Source: Pseudaeromonas paramecii
Lineage (GTDB): Bacteria; Pseudomonadota; Gammaproteobacteria; Enterobacterales; Aeromonadaceae
Assembly (NCBI RefSeq): GCF_039540575.1
Contig: NZ_BAABFC010000017.1
Span: forward strand, 62,001-126,000
Length of the DNA: 64,000 nucleotides
Reading direction: 5' to 3'
A model generated the notes under the pieces. The model was not told the DNA's origin. It saw nothing but the letters and a program-made list of their open reading frames with translations, and searched no databases. The position numbers and the translations under genes were made by a program. This document shows positions 32,565 to 41,301 of the stretch, in pieces. Numbering within the stretch: position 1 is the stretch's first letter; each line of letters opens with the position of its first letter.

Positions 32565-32942
32565 GTGTTCACCCCAATGTTGATGATGACAGTCGTAGTG
32601 GTCAGTGCCTTCACCACGACAGCGTTGCGTTAAAAAGCGTCTCTGGTGTCTTGGGTTGGTTTGTGCGATTTGTAAAGTAGTAGGTAATAACCAACCCGCC
32701 AGTAGCTCGGGATTATGCCCTGCCAGCCCTAGCGGCAAAAGCGCCCCCCCCCTGTTTGCAACAAAAAATAGCCGGTAGTTACTTTTTGATACGATGGATT
32801 CAGCTTTGTTCAGCTTACTGGCCGGATCCTCGTATCCACGCGTCGTTTTATGGGTTTTTTCTACTTAAGAGCCTAGTTCAGATAATAAAAAAAGAGCGCC
32901 AACCAGGGGCGCTCTGTTTGCGAGATAAGACACAGTTTCGGA
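32565..32942 (-). promoter_or_regulatory. ptsHI-crr promoter region
   Basis: This 378-base gap between cysK and ptsH contains the cysK terminator and presumably the pts promoters. A -10-like CATAAT (minus strand, 32712-32717) with TTTGCC 16 bases before it is the best promoter candidate. GCTGAATC at 32797-32804 (minus strand) resembles half of a Cra/FruR operator. A run of nine C lies at 32744-32752. None of these is strong; no clear CRP site was seen. Confidence 0.4.
32886..32915 (-). terminator. Terminator of cysK
   Basis: AGAGCGCC / GGCGCTCT stem with a 7-base loop and seven T on the minus strand, 28 bases past the cysK stop. Confidence 0.92.
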
Positions 32943-33911
32943 TTATTGCTGGTTTTCCTGCTCGGAGAAGATCCCCTGGAACAGGGCGGTAGACAGATAC
33001 CGCTCGCCAGAGCTGGGCAGGATCACCACTATGGTCTTATCGGCAAATTCCGGCAGCTCGGCAATCCGATTGGCGGCTACCACGGCGGCGCCTGAGCTGA
33101 TCCCCGCCAGTATGCCTTCTTCTTCCATCAGACGACGGGCCATGGCGATGGCGTCATCGCTGGCGACTTGCTCGACGCGATCCAGCAGGCTCAAATCCAG
33201 ATTGCCCGGGATAAATCCGGCACCGATGCCCTGGATCTTGTGTGGGCCAGGCTTGATCTCCTCGCCGGCCAGTTTTTGGCTGATGACTGGAGACTCTTTG
33301 GGTTCTACCGCCACGCTGGTGATGGCTTTGCCCTGGATCTGCTTGATGTAGCGCGAAACACCCGTGATGGTACCGCCGGTGCCGACACCTGCGACTATCA
33401 CATCGACTTCGCCGTCTGTGTCTTCCCAGATCTCCGGACCCGTGGTCTTGACATGGATTTCCGGGTTGGCCGGGTTTTCGAACTGTTGCAGCAGCAGGTA
33501 GCGTTCTGGGTTGGCGTCACGAATTTCCTCCGCCTTGGCCACGGCACCTTTCATGCCCAATGCGGCCTCGGTCAGCACCAAGTTGGCACCCAGCGCCTTG
33601 AGCAGCTTGCGGCGTTCCAGACTCATGGAGGCCGGCATGGTCAGGGTGATGGGGTAACCGCGAGAGGCCGCTACGAAGGCCAACGCAATACCGGTGTTGC
33701 CGCTGGTGGGTTCAATGATTTCCTTGCCCGGACCCAGCAGGCCTTTTTGCTCGGCATCCCAAATCATGTTGGCACCGATACGGCATTTGACGCTGAAGCT
33801 GGGGTTACGGCTTTCGACCTTGGCCAACACGCGGCCCTTGCTGACACGGTTGAGTTTGACCAGTGGGGTATGGCCTATGGTCAAGGAGTTGTCTTCGTAG
33901 ATCTTGCTCAT
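32943..33911 (-). CDS. cysK: Cysteine synthase A (O-acetylserine sulfhydrylase)
   Basis: PLP enzyme that makes cysteine from O-acetylserine and sulfide. The length is 322 residues. The PLP lysine is K42 in NPSFSVKCRIG, the substrate loop is EPTSGNTGIALAFVAA, and the phosphate loop is GVGTGGTITGVSRY. It lies upstream of ptsHI-crr as in E. coli. cysZ, its usual neighbour and the sulfate permease, is 3.4 kb away, separated by ldtD and mepK. Confidence 0.97.
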   Translation of the reverse strand: MSKIYEDNSLTIGHTPLVKLNRVSKGRVLAKVESRNPSFSVKCRIGANMIWDAEQKGLLGPGKEIIEPTSGNTGIALAFVAASRGYPITLTMPASMSLERRKLLKALGANLVLTEAALGMKGAVAKAEEIRDANPERYLLLQQFENPANPEIHVKTTGPEIWEDTDGEVDVIVAGVGTGGTITGVSRYIKQIQGKAITSVAVEPKESPVISQKLAGEEIKPGPHKIQGIGAGFIPGNLDLSLLDRVEQVASDDAIAMARRLMEEEGILAGISSGAAVVAANRIAELPEFADKTIVVILPSSGERYLSTALFQGIFSEQENQQ

Positions 33912-34229
33912 GACTCGCTGTCCCTTTCATCTCGTCGGTTGATGTTTGTTAGATTAATCATAAAAACACCAAGAGGAAGTGACTTTTTGTTATATCAATA
34001 TGTAATTGCAGACTATACCAGCCTGAATTCCGCCCCCTTGCGAAAAAGTCTCAATTGACTCAGCATGTCCATCTTGGTGACTTGTGGCCAACGGCCTCCT
34101 TTCCATTCAATGGCTCAGGGGCGGATTTGCTAACACAGATGTTGTCAGCATGGTGAAACGGCGCTGCTACAGGCAAAATAGCGCCAATCTATCCCTGTGA
34201 TGGGGATTGGCGTAGATGGAGAACTTAAG
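33912..34229. promoter_or_regulatory. cysK / ldtD divergent intergenic region
   Basis: This 318-base gap must carry the cysK promoter (minus) and the ldtD promoter (plus). The cysK-proximal half is AT-rich, with TATGAT about 50 bases before cysK as a -10 candidate and no good -35, which would fit a CysB-activated promoter. On the plus strand TTGTCA about 86 bases before ldtD with TGCTAC 17 bases on is a weak candidate. No other gene is seen. Confidence 0.4.
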
Positions 34230-35756
34230 ATGCGTGTTTGGATGCAGTCGCTGACGTGTTTTGTGCTGCCTGTGATGATGCTGTGCTCGGGTAGCGCGGT
34301 GGCTAGCCAGGCGGCGGTGAGCGAGACCCGCCCGCAGCCGGCACTGGCCATGCCGCTGCCGTCGATCGCGGAGCGGGAGGAGCTGGCACAGCAACTGCTG
34401 GAGCTGGCGTTGGCCGATGTGCATCCCAAGTTCAATCAGCTGTGGTTGCAACTGGTTTCGGGGCAGCATGGTCAGGATGCCCAATGGTATGCCGATCTGT
34501 ACGGCGTCATGGCCCAGTTTCGCCGCCAGTGGCACGGGATCGATTGGCAGCGGCGGGAGCGTCTCGAGCTGACCGGGCTGGATTTAACCGTCAACCCCGA
34601 CGATCTGGCGCGATACCAAAGGGCACTGCAGGCTGGGCAATTGACACCCCTGCTGGATGAGAGCCAGCCCCAGGTTGCCAATTACCAGGCCATGCGAACT
34701 AATCTGCTGCGTCTGCTGGACATGGCCAGGCAAGGGGCTTGGCCGGTCACCGCAGGTAAAACCTTGCATCCTGATGAAGCGGACACCCTGGTACCGCAGC
34801 TCAAGTATCTACTGGCGCGTACCGGTGATTTGCCCTCAGCCGATCAAGATATTCTCTACGATGCCGCGACGGTGGAGGCGGTGAAGGCATTTCAGCGTCG
34901 CCACGGTCTGGCGGTGGATGGCGTGGTGGGGAATCACACCTGGTTCTGGCTCAACGTCAAGCCCCAGGAGCGTGCCGTGATCCTGGCGCGAACCCTGCTG
35001 CGGCGTGACATGGGGCCATTGAGTTATCCTCGCTACATTCTGGTTAACCTGCCGGAATACCGGCTGCGTCTGTTGCAGGACGGGCAGCCGCTGATGACCA
35101 GTCGGGTGATTGTCGGTCAGGTCAAGCGCCAGACGCCCATCCTCTCCAGCCAGATCGCCAGTGTGGTGGTGAATCCGGCCTGGCATGTGCCGCGCAGCAT
35201 TCTCAAGAAGGACATAGTGCCCAAGTTGGCTAGGGATCCGTCCTACCTCGAGAAGGAGCAGTTTGATGTCATTGACTATGAGGGGGCTCAGGTCCCGCCT
35301 GACAGCATTCCCTGGGAGCATGCCCTGGCGGCCGGTTTTCCCTATCAGCTGCGGCAGCGGCCAGGGGACCACAACGCCTTGGGGCGCTATAAGTTCTACT
35401 TGCCCAATAATGACGATATCTATTTGCACTCCACCTCATCGCCCCGCCTGTTCAATAAAGACAGTCGGGCCATCAGCTCTGGCTGTGTGCGGGTAGAGCA
35501 GGCGGCTGAATTGGCTCACCTGCTGTTACAAGGTTCCGCTTGGACCGATGAGCGGTTGGGCAACCTTCTTGAAGAAACCACCACCAAGTGGCTGCCGTTG
35601 CGCAACCCTGTGCCGGTGTTTACCGTCTATTGGCGCAGTTGGTTGGATGACCAGGGACAGTTGCAGTTCCGCGATGACATCTATGGCTTTGATGCCGGAT
35701 CACGGATGGGGGATAGCCAGGTGATGGCCAGCCTGTTGGCGGTGCAAAAAAGTTAA
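34230..35756 (+). CDS. ldtD: L,D-transpeptidase LdtD (YcbB)
   Basis: Forms 3-3 crosslinks in peptidoglycan. The 508 residues (E. coli YcbB 615, so shorter at the N-terminus) comprise a signal peptide (about 1-27, VMMLCSGSAVAS), a helical N-terminal region, a peptidoglycan-binding_1 domain (about 190-240, VEAVKAFQRRHGLAVDGVVGNHTWFWLN) and a YkuD catalytic domain. The active cysteine is C419 in SSGCVRVEQA, preceded by IYLHSTSSPRLF. The ATG at 34230 has GGAGA; the frame is open 11 codons further. The next gene, mepK, encodes the opposing endopeptidase. Confidence 0.94.
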   Translation: MRVWMQSLTCFVLPVMMLCSGSAVASQAAVSETRPQPALAMPLPSIAEREELAQQLLELALADVHPKFNQLWLQLVSGQHGQDAQWYADLYGVMAQFRRQWHGIDWQRRERLELTGLDLTVNPDDLARYQRALQAGQLTPLLDESQPQVANYQAMRTNLLRLLDMARQGAWPVTAGKTLHPDEADTLVPQLKYLLARTGDLPSADQDILYDAATVEAVKAFQRRHGLAVDGVVGNHTWFWLNVKPQERAVILARTLLRRDMGPLSYPRYILVNLPEYRLRLLQDGQPLMTSRVIVGQVKRQTPILSSQIASVVVNPAWHVPRSILKKDIVPKLARDPSYLEKEQFDVIDYEGAQVPPDSIPWEHALAAGFPYQLRQRPGDHNALGRYKFYLPNNDDIYLHSTSSPRLFNKDSRAISSGCVRVEQAAELAHLLLQGSAWTDERLGNLLEETTTKWLPLRNPVPVFTVYWRSWLDDQGQLQFRDDIYGFDAGSRMGDSQVMASLLAVQKS

Positions 35757-35954
35757 CTGTCTCGATTGGCTATCTCAACCTGTGAGTCAGTGCAAAGAAA
35801 TAACAATTTATGCTGATTATCGGGGCCAATTGAGATTTGTCTGCTACTAAGGGTTTGACATCCCCCCCTGAACCTGTGACTTTCCCCAAGTTGCCTGCCT
35901 GTTGTGTGACGGGCGGCTGTGGGCAAATGACGTTCTGGTATGGGGTGAAAGCAG

Positions 35955-36500
35955 ATGGAACAGTGTGATATCAGTAGGCGACGTTTGCTACTGGGCGCCG
36001 GTTGCCTGTTGGCGAGCAGCCTGTTGCCGGTGAGTGCCTTGGCCAGCCAGACCGCACCTGTGCGTAAGTTGCGCCTGTACAATCCGCATACCGGCGAGCG
36101 TGTCAGTGCGGCCTATTGGGAAAACGGTCATTACGATCACGGTACCCTCAAAGAGTTCAGTCATCTGATGCGCGATTATCGTGCCAATCAGCTGCACAAC
36201 ATAGACCCCAAGCTGTTTGACCAGCTGTTCGAGCTGCAGCGCAAGCTGGGCTCCTCAAAAGACATTCATGTGATCTGCGGGTATCGCTCGCCGCATACCA
36301 ATGCGGTATTGCGTAGCAAGAGCAAGGGCGTCGCCAAGAAGAGCCTGCATATGACGGGGCAGGCCATCGATCTGGCCATTCCGGGCGTCAACTTGGCGCG
36401 TGTTCGCCAAGCGGCCTTGTCCCTCAAAGCGGGGGGCGTGGGTTACTATCCTCGTTCCGGGTTTGTGCATGTGGACACAGGTCAGATACGTCATTGGTAA
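35955..36500 (+). CDS. mepK: Murein endopeptidase MepK (YcbK, DUF882)
   Basis: Zinc-dependent endopeptidase that cleaves L,D (3-3) peptidoglycan crosslinks. The 181 residues start with a twin-arginine-type signal (ISRRRLLLGAGCLLASSLLPVSALA), consistent with Tat export in the family. The M15-like core has ICGYRSPHTNAVLRSKSKGVAKKSLHMTGQAIDL and GFVHVDTG, which supply the metal histidines and aspartate. It lies 198 bases after ldtD, whose product makes the bond MepK cuts; E. coli ycbB and ycbK are also neighbours. The Shine-Dalgarno is weak (GAAAG). Confidence 0.92.
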   Translation: MEQCDISRRRLLLGAGCLLASSLLPVSALASQTAPVRKLRLYNPHTGERVSAAYWENGHYDHGTLKEFSHLMRDYRANQLHNIDPKLFDQLFELQRKLGSSKDIHVICGYRSPHTNAVLRSKSKGVAKKSLHMTGQAIDLAIPGVNLARVRQAALSLKAGGVGYYPRSGFVHVDTGQIRHW

Positions 36501-36511
36501 CCAATTGGATA

Positions 36512-36546
36512 GAACACAAAAGGCGCCGTCGGCGCCTTTTGTGTTC
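36512..36546. terminator. Bidirectional terminator between mepK and cysZ
   Basis: 16-base inverted arms (GAACACAAAAGGCGCC) around a GTC loop, with A4 and T4 flanks inside the stem. It serves convergent mepK and cysZ. Confidence 0.9.
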
Positions 36547-36557
36547 TTCGGGTGGGA

Positions 36558-37313
36558 TTAACGGCCAGACAGCATGCCGTCTCTGTGCTGCTCTACCCAC
36601 ATGAGGGTTGCTCCGCAGACGGCGATGGGCATCACCACCAGATTGAGCAGGGGAACCGTGGTGACCAGAGTCACAACGGCGCCAAAGCCCAATGTGCTGA
36701 TACGACGCTGCCCCAGCGCTTGGCGCATCGTGTTGAAGGGGATCTTGTGGTTATCGAAGGGGTAATCACAGTACTGGATACTCATCATCCAGGCGCCAAA
36801 CACAAACCAGAGAACAGGGGCCAGAGTCTGCCCGACCACGGGAATGAAAAACAGCACCAGACAGCCCAACGCTTTGGGCAGGAAGTACTTAAATTTCAGC
36901 CACTCCCGTTTGAAGATCCGCGGCAGATCCTTGATGAGTGCCGTCACGCTGGTGTCCGGCAGGGCTTGCCCGGTGAGGTGCTGCTCTACTCGCTCCGCCA
37001 GCAGGCCATTGAAGGGGGCGGCAATCCAGTTGGCTAGGGTGCCGAACAAGATGGCGACGCACAGCAAGAGGACCAGGATGGCCAGCGGCCAGAGCAACCA
37101 GCTAAGCCAGCTTAGCCAGTGGGGCAGGCCGTTTTCCAGCCAGTGATTGAGATTGCCTATCTGATAAACGGCGGCCCACAGTGCCAGGGAGAAGAGGACG
37201 ATATTGGCGAGCAAGGGCAGCAAGACGAACTGCCGCAGGCCAGGCTGGACGATCAATTTGGCGCCGGTGAGAAAATAGCCTAGACCGCTTCGGCGGGACA
37301 GATTTTGGATCAT
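36558..37313 (-). CDS. cysZ: Sulfate permease CysZ
   Basis: Inner-membrane sulfate channel feeding cysteine synthesis, 251 residues with about four to six hydrophobic segments (QFVLLPLLANIVLFSLALWAAVY, WLLWPLAILVLLLCVAILFGTLANW, ALGCLVLFFIPVVG). Family blocks SGLGYFLTGAKLI and IAAPFNGLLAERVEQHLTG are clear. The frame is open to 37541, but MIQNLSRRSGLGYF at 37313 matches the family start; the ribosome site is weak. It is divergent from zipA, as in E. coli. Confidence 0.94.
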   Translation of the reverse strand: MIQNLSRRSGLGYFLTGAKLIVQPGLRQFVLLPLLANIVLFSLALWAAVYQIGNLNHWLENGLPHWLSWLSWLLWPLAILVLLLCVAILFGTLANWIAAPFNGLLAERVEQHLTGQALPDTSVTALIKDLPRIFKREWLKFKYFLPKALGCLVLFFIPVVGQTLAPVLWFVFGAWMMSIQYCDYPFDNHKIPFNTMRQALGQRRISTLGFGAVVTLVTTVPLLNLVVMPIAVCGATLMWVEQHRDGMLSGR

Positions 37314-37540
37314 CTTGATTTCCAATAGATTGGTTGTCAGCCAGATATTACAAACAGCCGTAGGTTTTGGTAAAGTCAGCACTGTTTTGCAACATCCTAT
37401 TCCCGACTGGGGCAAGGGTCGACGAGCTGGTTCTGGCCGTACCAGACAGTCAGGGCCTGACGTAGTAAGATGTAGCAACTGACTCCCGTTTCGAGCTGTG
37501 CTCAAACGTGGACACACTTGGATTGGAATGAGACTCTGCA

Positions 37541-38368
37541 ATGCAGGATTTGCGAATCGTATTAGTCATCATCGGCGCCTTGGCCATTGCCGCCTTGGTG
37601 ATCCATGGACTCTGGACCAGCCGCAAGAATCGTCGCTCGCCCATCAAGGAGAAACCCTTGGGCAAGATGATGCAGGAGCCCAAGCTGGCTCAGGGCACCA
37701 AGGACGTGGATGGTTTTGACCAGGACGGCATCGGCAAGGTTCGCATCATCTCCCGTCGCGGCGAGCCCGTCGGGGCGGCTGATCCCCTGGTGGATGAGGC
37801 GCTGCCCGGCCTGAGTGCCGATGAGCGCATCGAGCCCATGGTGGCGGCTGAGCCTGTAGTGGCCGCCATGCCTGAGACACCGCCATCGGTGCAGACTCCG
37901 TCTCCCAGTCACCCGAGCCACCACACCGAGTGGCGGCAACCGACCTATGCCCAGTGGCAGGACGTTTACGTCATCAACGTCATGGCTCGCGGTGAACAGC
38001 AGATCCCCGGTGTGAAACTGGCCGAGGTGCTCAAGCTGTTGGGCTTCTGCTACGGCGAGATGTCCATCTACCATCGTCATCTGGAGATGAACGGTCAGGG
38101 CGAGGTCCTCTTTAGCCTGATCAACATGGTCAAGCCAGGCACCTTCAATCCTGACAGCATGGCGAGCTTCCAGACCCCCGGCATTTCCTTGTTTATGCAA
38201 TTGCCGGCCAAGGGGCGTGGTTTGGCGCATTTCGAGCTGATGCTGCGGGCGGCGGACAAGCTGGCCAGTGAGCTGGATGGCATTCTCTGTGATCAGGGCC
38301 GTCAGCCGCTGACTGAAGACAGTCTGAACCGTTATCGCGATCAGCTGCGCAGTTACGACAGCCATTGA
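37541..38368 (+). CDS. zipA: Cell division protein ZipA
   Basis: Tethers FtsZ to the inner membrane at the septum. The 275 residues have an N-terminal transmembrane anchor (LRIVLVIIGALAIAALVIHGLW) and a basic then proline-rich linker (about 27-135). The C-terminal FtsZ-binding domain begins near YVINVMARGEQQIPGVKLAEVLKLLGF and includes SLINMVKPGTFNPDSMASFQTPGISLFMQLP. It lies between divergent cysZ and downstream ligA, the conserved order. Confidence 0.95.
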   Translation: MQDLRIVLVIIGALAIAALVIHGLWTSRKNRRSPIKEKPLGKMMQEPKLAQGTKDVDGFDQDGIGKVRIISRRGEPVGAADPLVDEALPGLSADERIEPMVAAEPVVAAMPETPPSVQTPSPSHPSHHTEWRQPTYAQWQDVYVINVMARGEQQIPGVKLAEVLKLLGFCYGEMSIYHRHLEMNGQGEVLFSLINMVKPGTFNPDSMASFQTPGISLFMQLPAKGRGLAHFELMLRAADKLASELDGILCDQGRQPLTEDSLNRYRDQLRSYDSH

Positions 38369-38391
38369 GCCGTGGCCACAAGACAACCTAG

Positions 38392-38416
38392 GTGCGGCTT
38401 GAGGCCGCACTTTTTA
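38392..38416 (+). terminator. Terminator between zipA and ligA
   Basis: A perfect 7-bp stem (GTGCGGC / GCCGCAC) with a TTGAG loop and five T sits in the 62-base gap. ligA begins 15 bases later, so it either has its own promoter within zipA or depends on readthrough. Confidence 0.8.
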
Positions 38417-38430
38417 TTGGTAGCACTCAG

Positions 38431-40479
38431 ATGAACGAGATCCAAGCACGCATTACGGCCCTGCGGGGGCAACTTAGTCGCTGCGAATACGAGTATTACG
38501 TGCTGGATGCGCCCTCCTTGCCGGATGCCGAGTACGATCGCCTGTTTCGTGAGCTGGCCATGCTGGAGGCCGCGCATCCGGAATACCTGGATGCCAGCTC
38601 CCCCACACAACGGGTGGGGGGCAAGCCTGCCGAGGGTTTTAGCCAGGTCAGTCATGCCATTCCCATGCTGTCACTGGATAACATCTTCGATGATGAGGGG
38701 CTGGTGGCCTTCTGTCGGCGGATTGGCGAGCGGCTGGGCAGCCAGGCGCCGTTGACCTTCTGTGCCGAGCCCAAGCTAGATGGACTGGCGGTCAGCCTGC
38801 TGTACGAGGAAGGGCGCCTGACACGGGGAGCCACCCGGGGTGACGGCAGCACAGGGGAAGACATCACCCTCAACGTGCGTACCGTGCGGGCGATCCCCTT
38901 GCAGCTGCAGGGGGAGGGGTGGCCACGACGGCTGGAGGTGCGGGGCGAAGTCTTCATGCCCAAGGCGGGGTTTGCGGCCTGGAATGCCCAGGCCTTGGCC
39001 CAGGGGGGCAAGGTCTTTGCCAATCCGCGTAACGCGGCGGCAGGGAGCCTGCGCCAGCTGGATCCGGCCATCACCGCCAGCCGGCCGTTGGCCTTTTACG
39101 CCTACGGTATCGGTCTGTGTGAGCCGGATGAGCTGGGGGGCTCCCATTATCAGCGCCTGCAGCGACTCAAGTCCTGGGGCCTGCCGGTGTGCGATCGGGT
39201 GCGGCCTGTGCTGGATGCGGCCGGTTGCCAAGCCTATCACGATGAGATACTGGCTGGCCGTGATGGCTTGCCGTTCGAAATTGATGGCGTGGTGTTCAAG
39301 GTGGACGATCTGAGCCAGCAGGCCCAGCTGGGTTTCGTGGCGCGGGCGCCGCGCTGGGCGGTAGCCCACAAGTTCCCAGCCCAGGAGGAGATCACCCAAG
39401 TCAAGGACGTGGAGTTTCAGGTCGGTCGTACCGGCGCCATTACGCCCGTGGCCCGACTCGATCCCGTCTTCGTGGGGGGGGTGACCGTCTCCAATGCCAC
39501 CTTGCACAATGCCGACGAGATAGCCCGGTTAGGCTTGCTGATCGGTGACAGTGTCATCATCCGCCGTGCCGGGGATGTCATACCCCAGATCGTCGCCGTG
39601 GTGTTAGAGCAGCGGGATATTGAACAATGTCGGGAGATTCTGTTCCCTGAGGTCTGCCCTGTGTGTGGCTCTGAGGTCGAGCGGCTGCCTGGCGAGGCGG
39701 TGACCCGTTGCAGTGGCGGTCTCTACTGCGCCGCCCAGCGCAAGGAGGCCCTGCAGCATTTCGTGGCGCGTCGCGCCATGGACATTGAAGGGCTGGGGGA
39801 GAAGCTCATCGACCAGCTGGTTGACCAGGCATTGGTGCACAATCCGGCAGATCTGTTCCGCCTGACGCTTGATGCCTTGCTGGGCCTGGAGCGGATGGGG
39901 GAGAAATCGGCCAACAAGTTATTGGCGGCCATCGACCAGGCCCGCCTCACCAGCCTGCCCCGTTTTCTGTTTGCATTGGGGATTCGGGAGGTCGGGGAGG
40001 CCACCGCACTGGGGCTGGCCCAACATTTTCGCTCGCTTGAGGCCATTACCGAGGCATCAGTGGAGCAGCTGCTGCAAGTGCCGGATGTGGGGGAGGTGGT
40101 GGCCAAGCATGTCTACTACTTCTTCCGGCAACCCCACAATCAGGAGGTGCTGTCGGCCCTGTGTCTGCCCAAAGAGCAAGGCGGCGCGGGGATCCACTGG
40201 CCGGCCATGCCGGAGCGGGCGGCCTCAGCCCAACCGCTGGCGGGCAAGACGGTCGTACTGACAGGCACCTTAACTCAGATGAGTCGGGATGAGGCCAAGC
40301 AGGCGTTGCAGGCCCTGGGGGCCAAGGTGGCGGGCTCGGTATCGGCCAAGACCAGTGCCGTGGTGGCAGGGGAGGCCGCCGGCTCCAAGCTGGCCAAGGC
40401 CCAGGAACTGGGCATTCCCGTGTTTGATGAGGCAACCTTGATTGCCTGGCTGGCGGATCCGGCCAGTGTGGCGTTGTGA
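38431..40479 (+). CDS. ligA: NAD-dependent DNA ligase LigA
   Basis: Seals nicks in replication and repair using NAD. The 682 residues (E. coli 671) comprise the Ia and adenylation domains with the adenylated lysine K115 in CAEPKLDGLAVSLLYE, an OB fold (AITPVARLDPVFVGGVTVSNATLHN), and a four-cysteine zinc finger (CPVCGSE and RCSGGLYCAAQ). Helix-hairpin-helix repeats and a C-terminal BRCT domain (GKTVVLTGTLTQMSRDEAKQALQALGAKV) follow. The open frame starts in the terminator stem; MNEIQARI at 38431 is the family start. Confidence 0.98.
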   Translation: MNEIQARITALRGQLSRCEYEYYVLDAPSLPDAEYDRLFRELAMLEAAHPEYLDASSPTQRVGGKPAEGFSQVSHAIPMLSLDNIFDDEGLVAFCRRIGERLGSQAPLTFCAEPKLDGLAVSLLYEEGRLTRGATRGDGSTGEDITLNVRTVRAIPLQLQGEGWPRRLEVRGEVFMPKAGFAAWNAQALAQGGKVFANPRNAAAGSLRQLDPAITASRPLAFYAYGIGLCEPDELGGSHYQRLQRLKSWGLPVCDRVRPVLDAAGCQAYHDEILAGRDGLPFEIDGVVFKVDDLSQQAQLGFVARAPRWAVAHKFPAQEEITQVKDVEFQVGRTGAITPVARLDPVFVGGVTVSNATLHNADEIARLGLLIGDSVIIRRAGDVIPQIVAVVLEQRDIEQCREILFPEVCPVCGSEVERLPGEAVTRCSGGLYCAAQRKEALQHFVARRAMDIEGLGEKLIDQLVDQALVHNPADLFRLTLDALLGLERMGEKSANKLLAAIDQARLTSLPRFLFALGIREVGEATALGLAQHFRSLEAITEASVEQLLQVPDVGEVVAKHVYYFFRQPHNQEVLSALCLPKEQGGAGIHWPAMPERAASAQPLAGKTVVLTGTLTQMSRDEAKQALQALGAKVAGSVSAKTSAVVAGEAAGSKLAKAQELGIPVFDEATLIAWLADPASVAL

Positions 40480-40491
40480 GGCGACCAAAAT

Positions 40492-40518
40492 AAAAAAGCG
40501 CCGTTGGGCGCTTTTTTT
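40492..40518. terminator. Bidirectional terminator between ligA and grcA
   Basis: GCGCC / GGCGC core stem with GTTG loop, flanked by A6 and T7, serving the convergent ligA and grcA. Confidence 0.92.
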
Positions 40519-40558
40519 ATCGCGGGCGATGGGAGAGCCCCGGCAGAACAGCTGTGGC

Positions 40559-40936
40559 TTACAGGCTCTGGGTAAAGGTACGGGTGATGACGTCCCGTTG
40601 CTGTTCCGGGGTCAGGGCGTTAAAGCGCACGGCATAGCCGGACACGCGAATGGTCAGCTGCGGATACTTTTCCGGATTGGCCACGGCATCTTCCAGGGTT
40701 TCACGACGCAGTACATTCACGTTGAGGTGCTGACCACCTTCGAGCTTGGGCTCGAGCTTCACCGGAATTTCGCGGTATTCAATCTGTCCCAGGGTATTGA
40801 TGGCCACCACCTGATCTTCGGTGTAGTCGCCCTTGGCACACAGGCAACGCGCCTCTTGATTGGCATCGTCCAGCAACCAGAAAGAGTTGACCAGTGCATC
40901 GTTGGCCGCTTGAGTGATTTGGATACCCTTAACCAT
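40559..40936 (-). CDS. grcA: Autonomous glycyl radical cofactor GrcA (YfiD)
   Basis: Spare glycyl-radical domain that restores activity to oxygen-damaged pyruvate formate-lyase. The 125 residues end with the radical domain TIRVSGYAVRFNALTPEQQRDVITRTF, with the radical glycine in SGYAVRF. The frame is open to 41038; MVKGIQITQAAN at 40936 is the family start, and AGGAGC lies upstream. It is next to ung as in E. coli. Two FNR-type boxes lie upstream, as expected for a strongly anaerobically induced gene. Confidence 0.96.
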   Translation of the reverse strand: MVKGIQITQAANDALVNSFWLLDDANQEARCLCAKGDYTEDQVVAINTLGQIEYREIPVKLEPKLEGGQHLNVNVLRRETLEDAVANPEKYPQLTIRVSGYAVRFNALTPEQQRDVITRTFTQSL

Positions 40937-41127
40937 GATAGTGCTCCTATGGATTTGAATGGTGGCGCATCCGGTTTCAGCTATCGACAGCTGGGTCCAT
41001 ACGCCAGGACAAAGATGGCGGCACCTGGGCGCCGTCAATCATGTATCTATGATGCTACATTAGTAAATTTACGAACATGCCGCAAGAGTCAATGGCCACA
41101 TAAGTCCCATGGAATAGGTCGAATTTA

Positions 41128-41141
41128 TTGATCTAAGTCAA
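41128..41141 (-). promoter_or_regulatory. FNR box upstream of grcA (proximal)
   Basis: TTGATCTAAGTCAA matches TTGAT-N4-ATCAA at nine of ten positions and is embedded in a longer palindrome with arms TTTATTGA and TCAATAAA. Confidence 0.75.
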
Positions 41142-41156
41142 TAAATATCCAGTTTC

Positions 41157-41170
41157 ATGATTCTAATCAA
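41157..41170 (-). promoter_or_regulatory. FNR-like box upstream of grcA (distal)
   Basis: ATGATTCTAATCAA matches the FNR consensus at nine of ten positions. Its centre is 29 bases from that of the proximal box. E. coli yfiD also has two FNR sites, though more widely spaced. Confidence 0.55.
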
Positions 41171-41301
41171 CTCGCGACATCCATCAGAAATCACCAATCT
41201 AGTAATTTTACTACAAATCACGGTTGTGACCTGGGTCCTTGCCTGGGGCTGTCGGTCTGTCTATTCTGTGTGCCATTGTTTTTCTTAGTGAATCCTCTGT
41301 T

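Larger units (their letters stand above)
40937..41301 (-). promoter_or_regulatory. grcA / ung intergenic control region
   Basis: This 365-base gap is AT-rich near its middle. It holds two FNR-type boxes (41128-41141 and 41157-41170) oriented to serve grcA on the minus strand. With the proximal box at -41.5, transcription would begin near 41093 and leave a leader of about 155 bases; a -10-like CTTATG lies near the right place. The ung promoter on the plus strand was not identified. Confidence 0.6.

Noticed and set aside
32744..32752. Run of nine C upstream of ptsH as a phase-variation tract
   Set aside because: It is well outside coding sequence and not between the best -10/-35 candidates; a single homopolymer is weak evidence.
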